Shown one piece after another: positions 63,663 through 64,000 of a stretch of 64,000 bases of DNA (positions are counted from its first letter, which is position 1; the number at the start of each line of letters is the position of its first letter). A model generated the notes under the pieces. It searched no databases, was not told the DNA's origin, and saw nothing but the letters and a program-made list of their open reading frames with translations. The position numbers were made by a program, and so were the translations under genes. The stretch is from Gonapodya prolifera JEL478 (Eukaryota > Monoblepharomycota > Monoblepharidomycetes > Monoblepharidales > Gonapodyaceae). The stretch spans positions 189,725 to 253,724 of the forward strand of contig KQ965736.1 of the NCBI GenBank assembly GCA_001574975.1. Direction: 5' to 3'.

Positions 63663-64000
63663 TCCTCTCTTCATCTCGGCCTCCAGGTGCTAAAAGAGGA
63701 GGTGAGGAGAGTTGGAGGTATCTTATGTGGTTTTGATTGACCGCAGCTCCACACCCCACAAACTAGGGGGAGGGAGCGGTCGTGCAACGACGGAGGTCGC
63801 ATATTTTGACGGATATCTTTGGAGTACGCTCTTGTTCTGGTGCCGGAAACGGGCCCGCTGCTTCGGATTGTTGATGTAGATGTTGACGGCGGCCAACGTG
63901 GACGGATAACCGTGGAATCTTTGGGCTTGAGATGTCGCCCAATCGCTTCATGCATATTGATGCGTGGCCTCGTCCGCCGCCGCTGGTGGTTGTGCGGTTG
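63663..64000 (-). CDS. Partial gene at right edge, unidentified
   Basis: A minus-strand frame entering from the right edge reads LAAVNIYINNPKQRARFRHQ, NKSVLQRYPSKYATSVV and ends with ELRSIKTT near 63736. It is basic and looks protein-like, but the family is unknown and the other minus frames here are also open. Treat as a possible last exon only. Confidence 0.25.

Overview
The window looks like compact nuclear DNA from a zoosporic (flagellated) fungus of the chytrid grade. The genes are dense and full of short GT-AG introns. Fungal regulators are present: an Mga2/Spt23-type factor, a fungal_trans-domain factor and a Dal5-type permease. Two genes normally kept only by organisms with motile cilia are also present (LRRC9 and SPEF1). 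I infer the group from gene content; no rRNA or other species marker is present. All gene models were built by eye from splice sites and conserved protein motifs.

Layout. 1-14.2 kb is almost all minus strand: a partial short-chain dehydrogenase, an F-box-like gene with an apparent frame slip, a candidate seven-transmembrane protein, the FG nucleoporin Nup42, the membrane-tethered lipid regulator Mga2/Spt23, and an ACC-synthase-like aminotransferase. 14.5-23.1 kb is plus strand: a small membrane protein, a transcription factor, an egghead-type GT2 glycosyltransferase and folylpolyglutamate synthase. 23.1-26.7 kb is a minus-strand coiled-coil gene of unknown role. 26.8-38.9 kb holds LRRC9 and MLH1 on the plus strand, separated by 5 kb without a recognisable gene. 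39.0-44.5 kb holds INSIG and beta-COP on the minus strand. SPEF1 (+), SCYL2 (-) and an MFS permease (-) follow, then MCM2 (+) and a two-RRM RNA-binding protein (+), with fragments at the right edge.

The most striking feature is a roughly 7.5-kb block (about 28.45-35.97 kb) that is AT-rich and nearly free of CG dinucleotides. It begins inside LRRC9 and ends about 50 bases before the MLH1 start codon. LRRC9 reads through the boundary with its domains in the expected order. Inside the block one 300-base segment (33.88-34.19 kb) keeps CG sites and carries four successive inverted repeats and a TATA-like motif; I could not assign it to a known element.

Functional themes: lipid sensing (Mga2 and INSIG), vesicle coats (beta-COP and SCYL2), genome maintenance (MLH1 and MCM2), flagellar structure (LRRC9 and SPEF1), mRNA export and binding (Nup42 and the RRM protein), and one-carbon metabolism (FPGS). 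Nothing shows that these are co-regulated; the order looks like ordinary eukaryotic gene neighbourhood.
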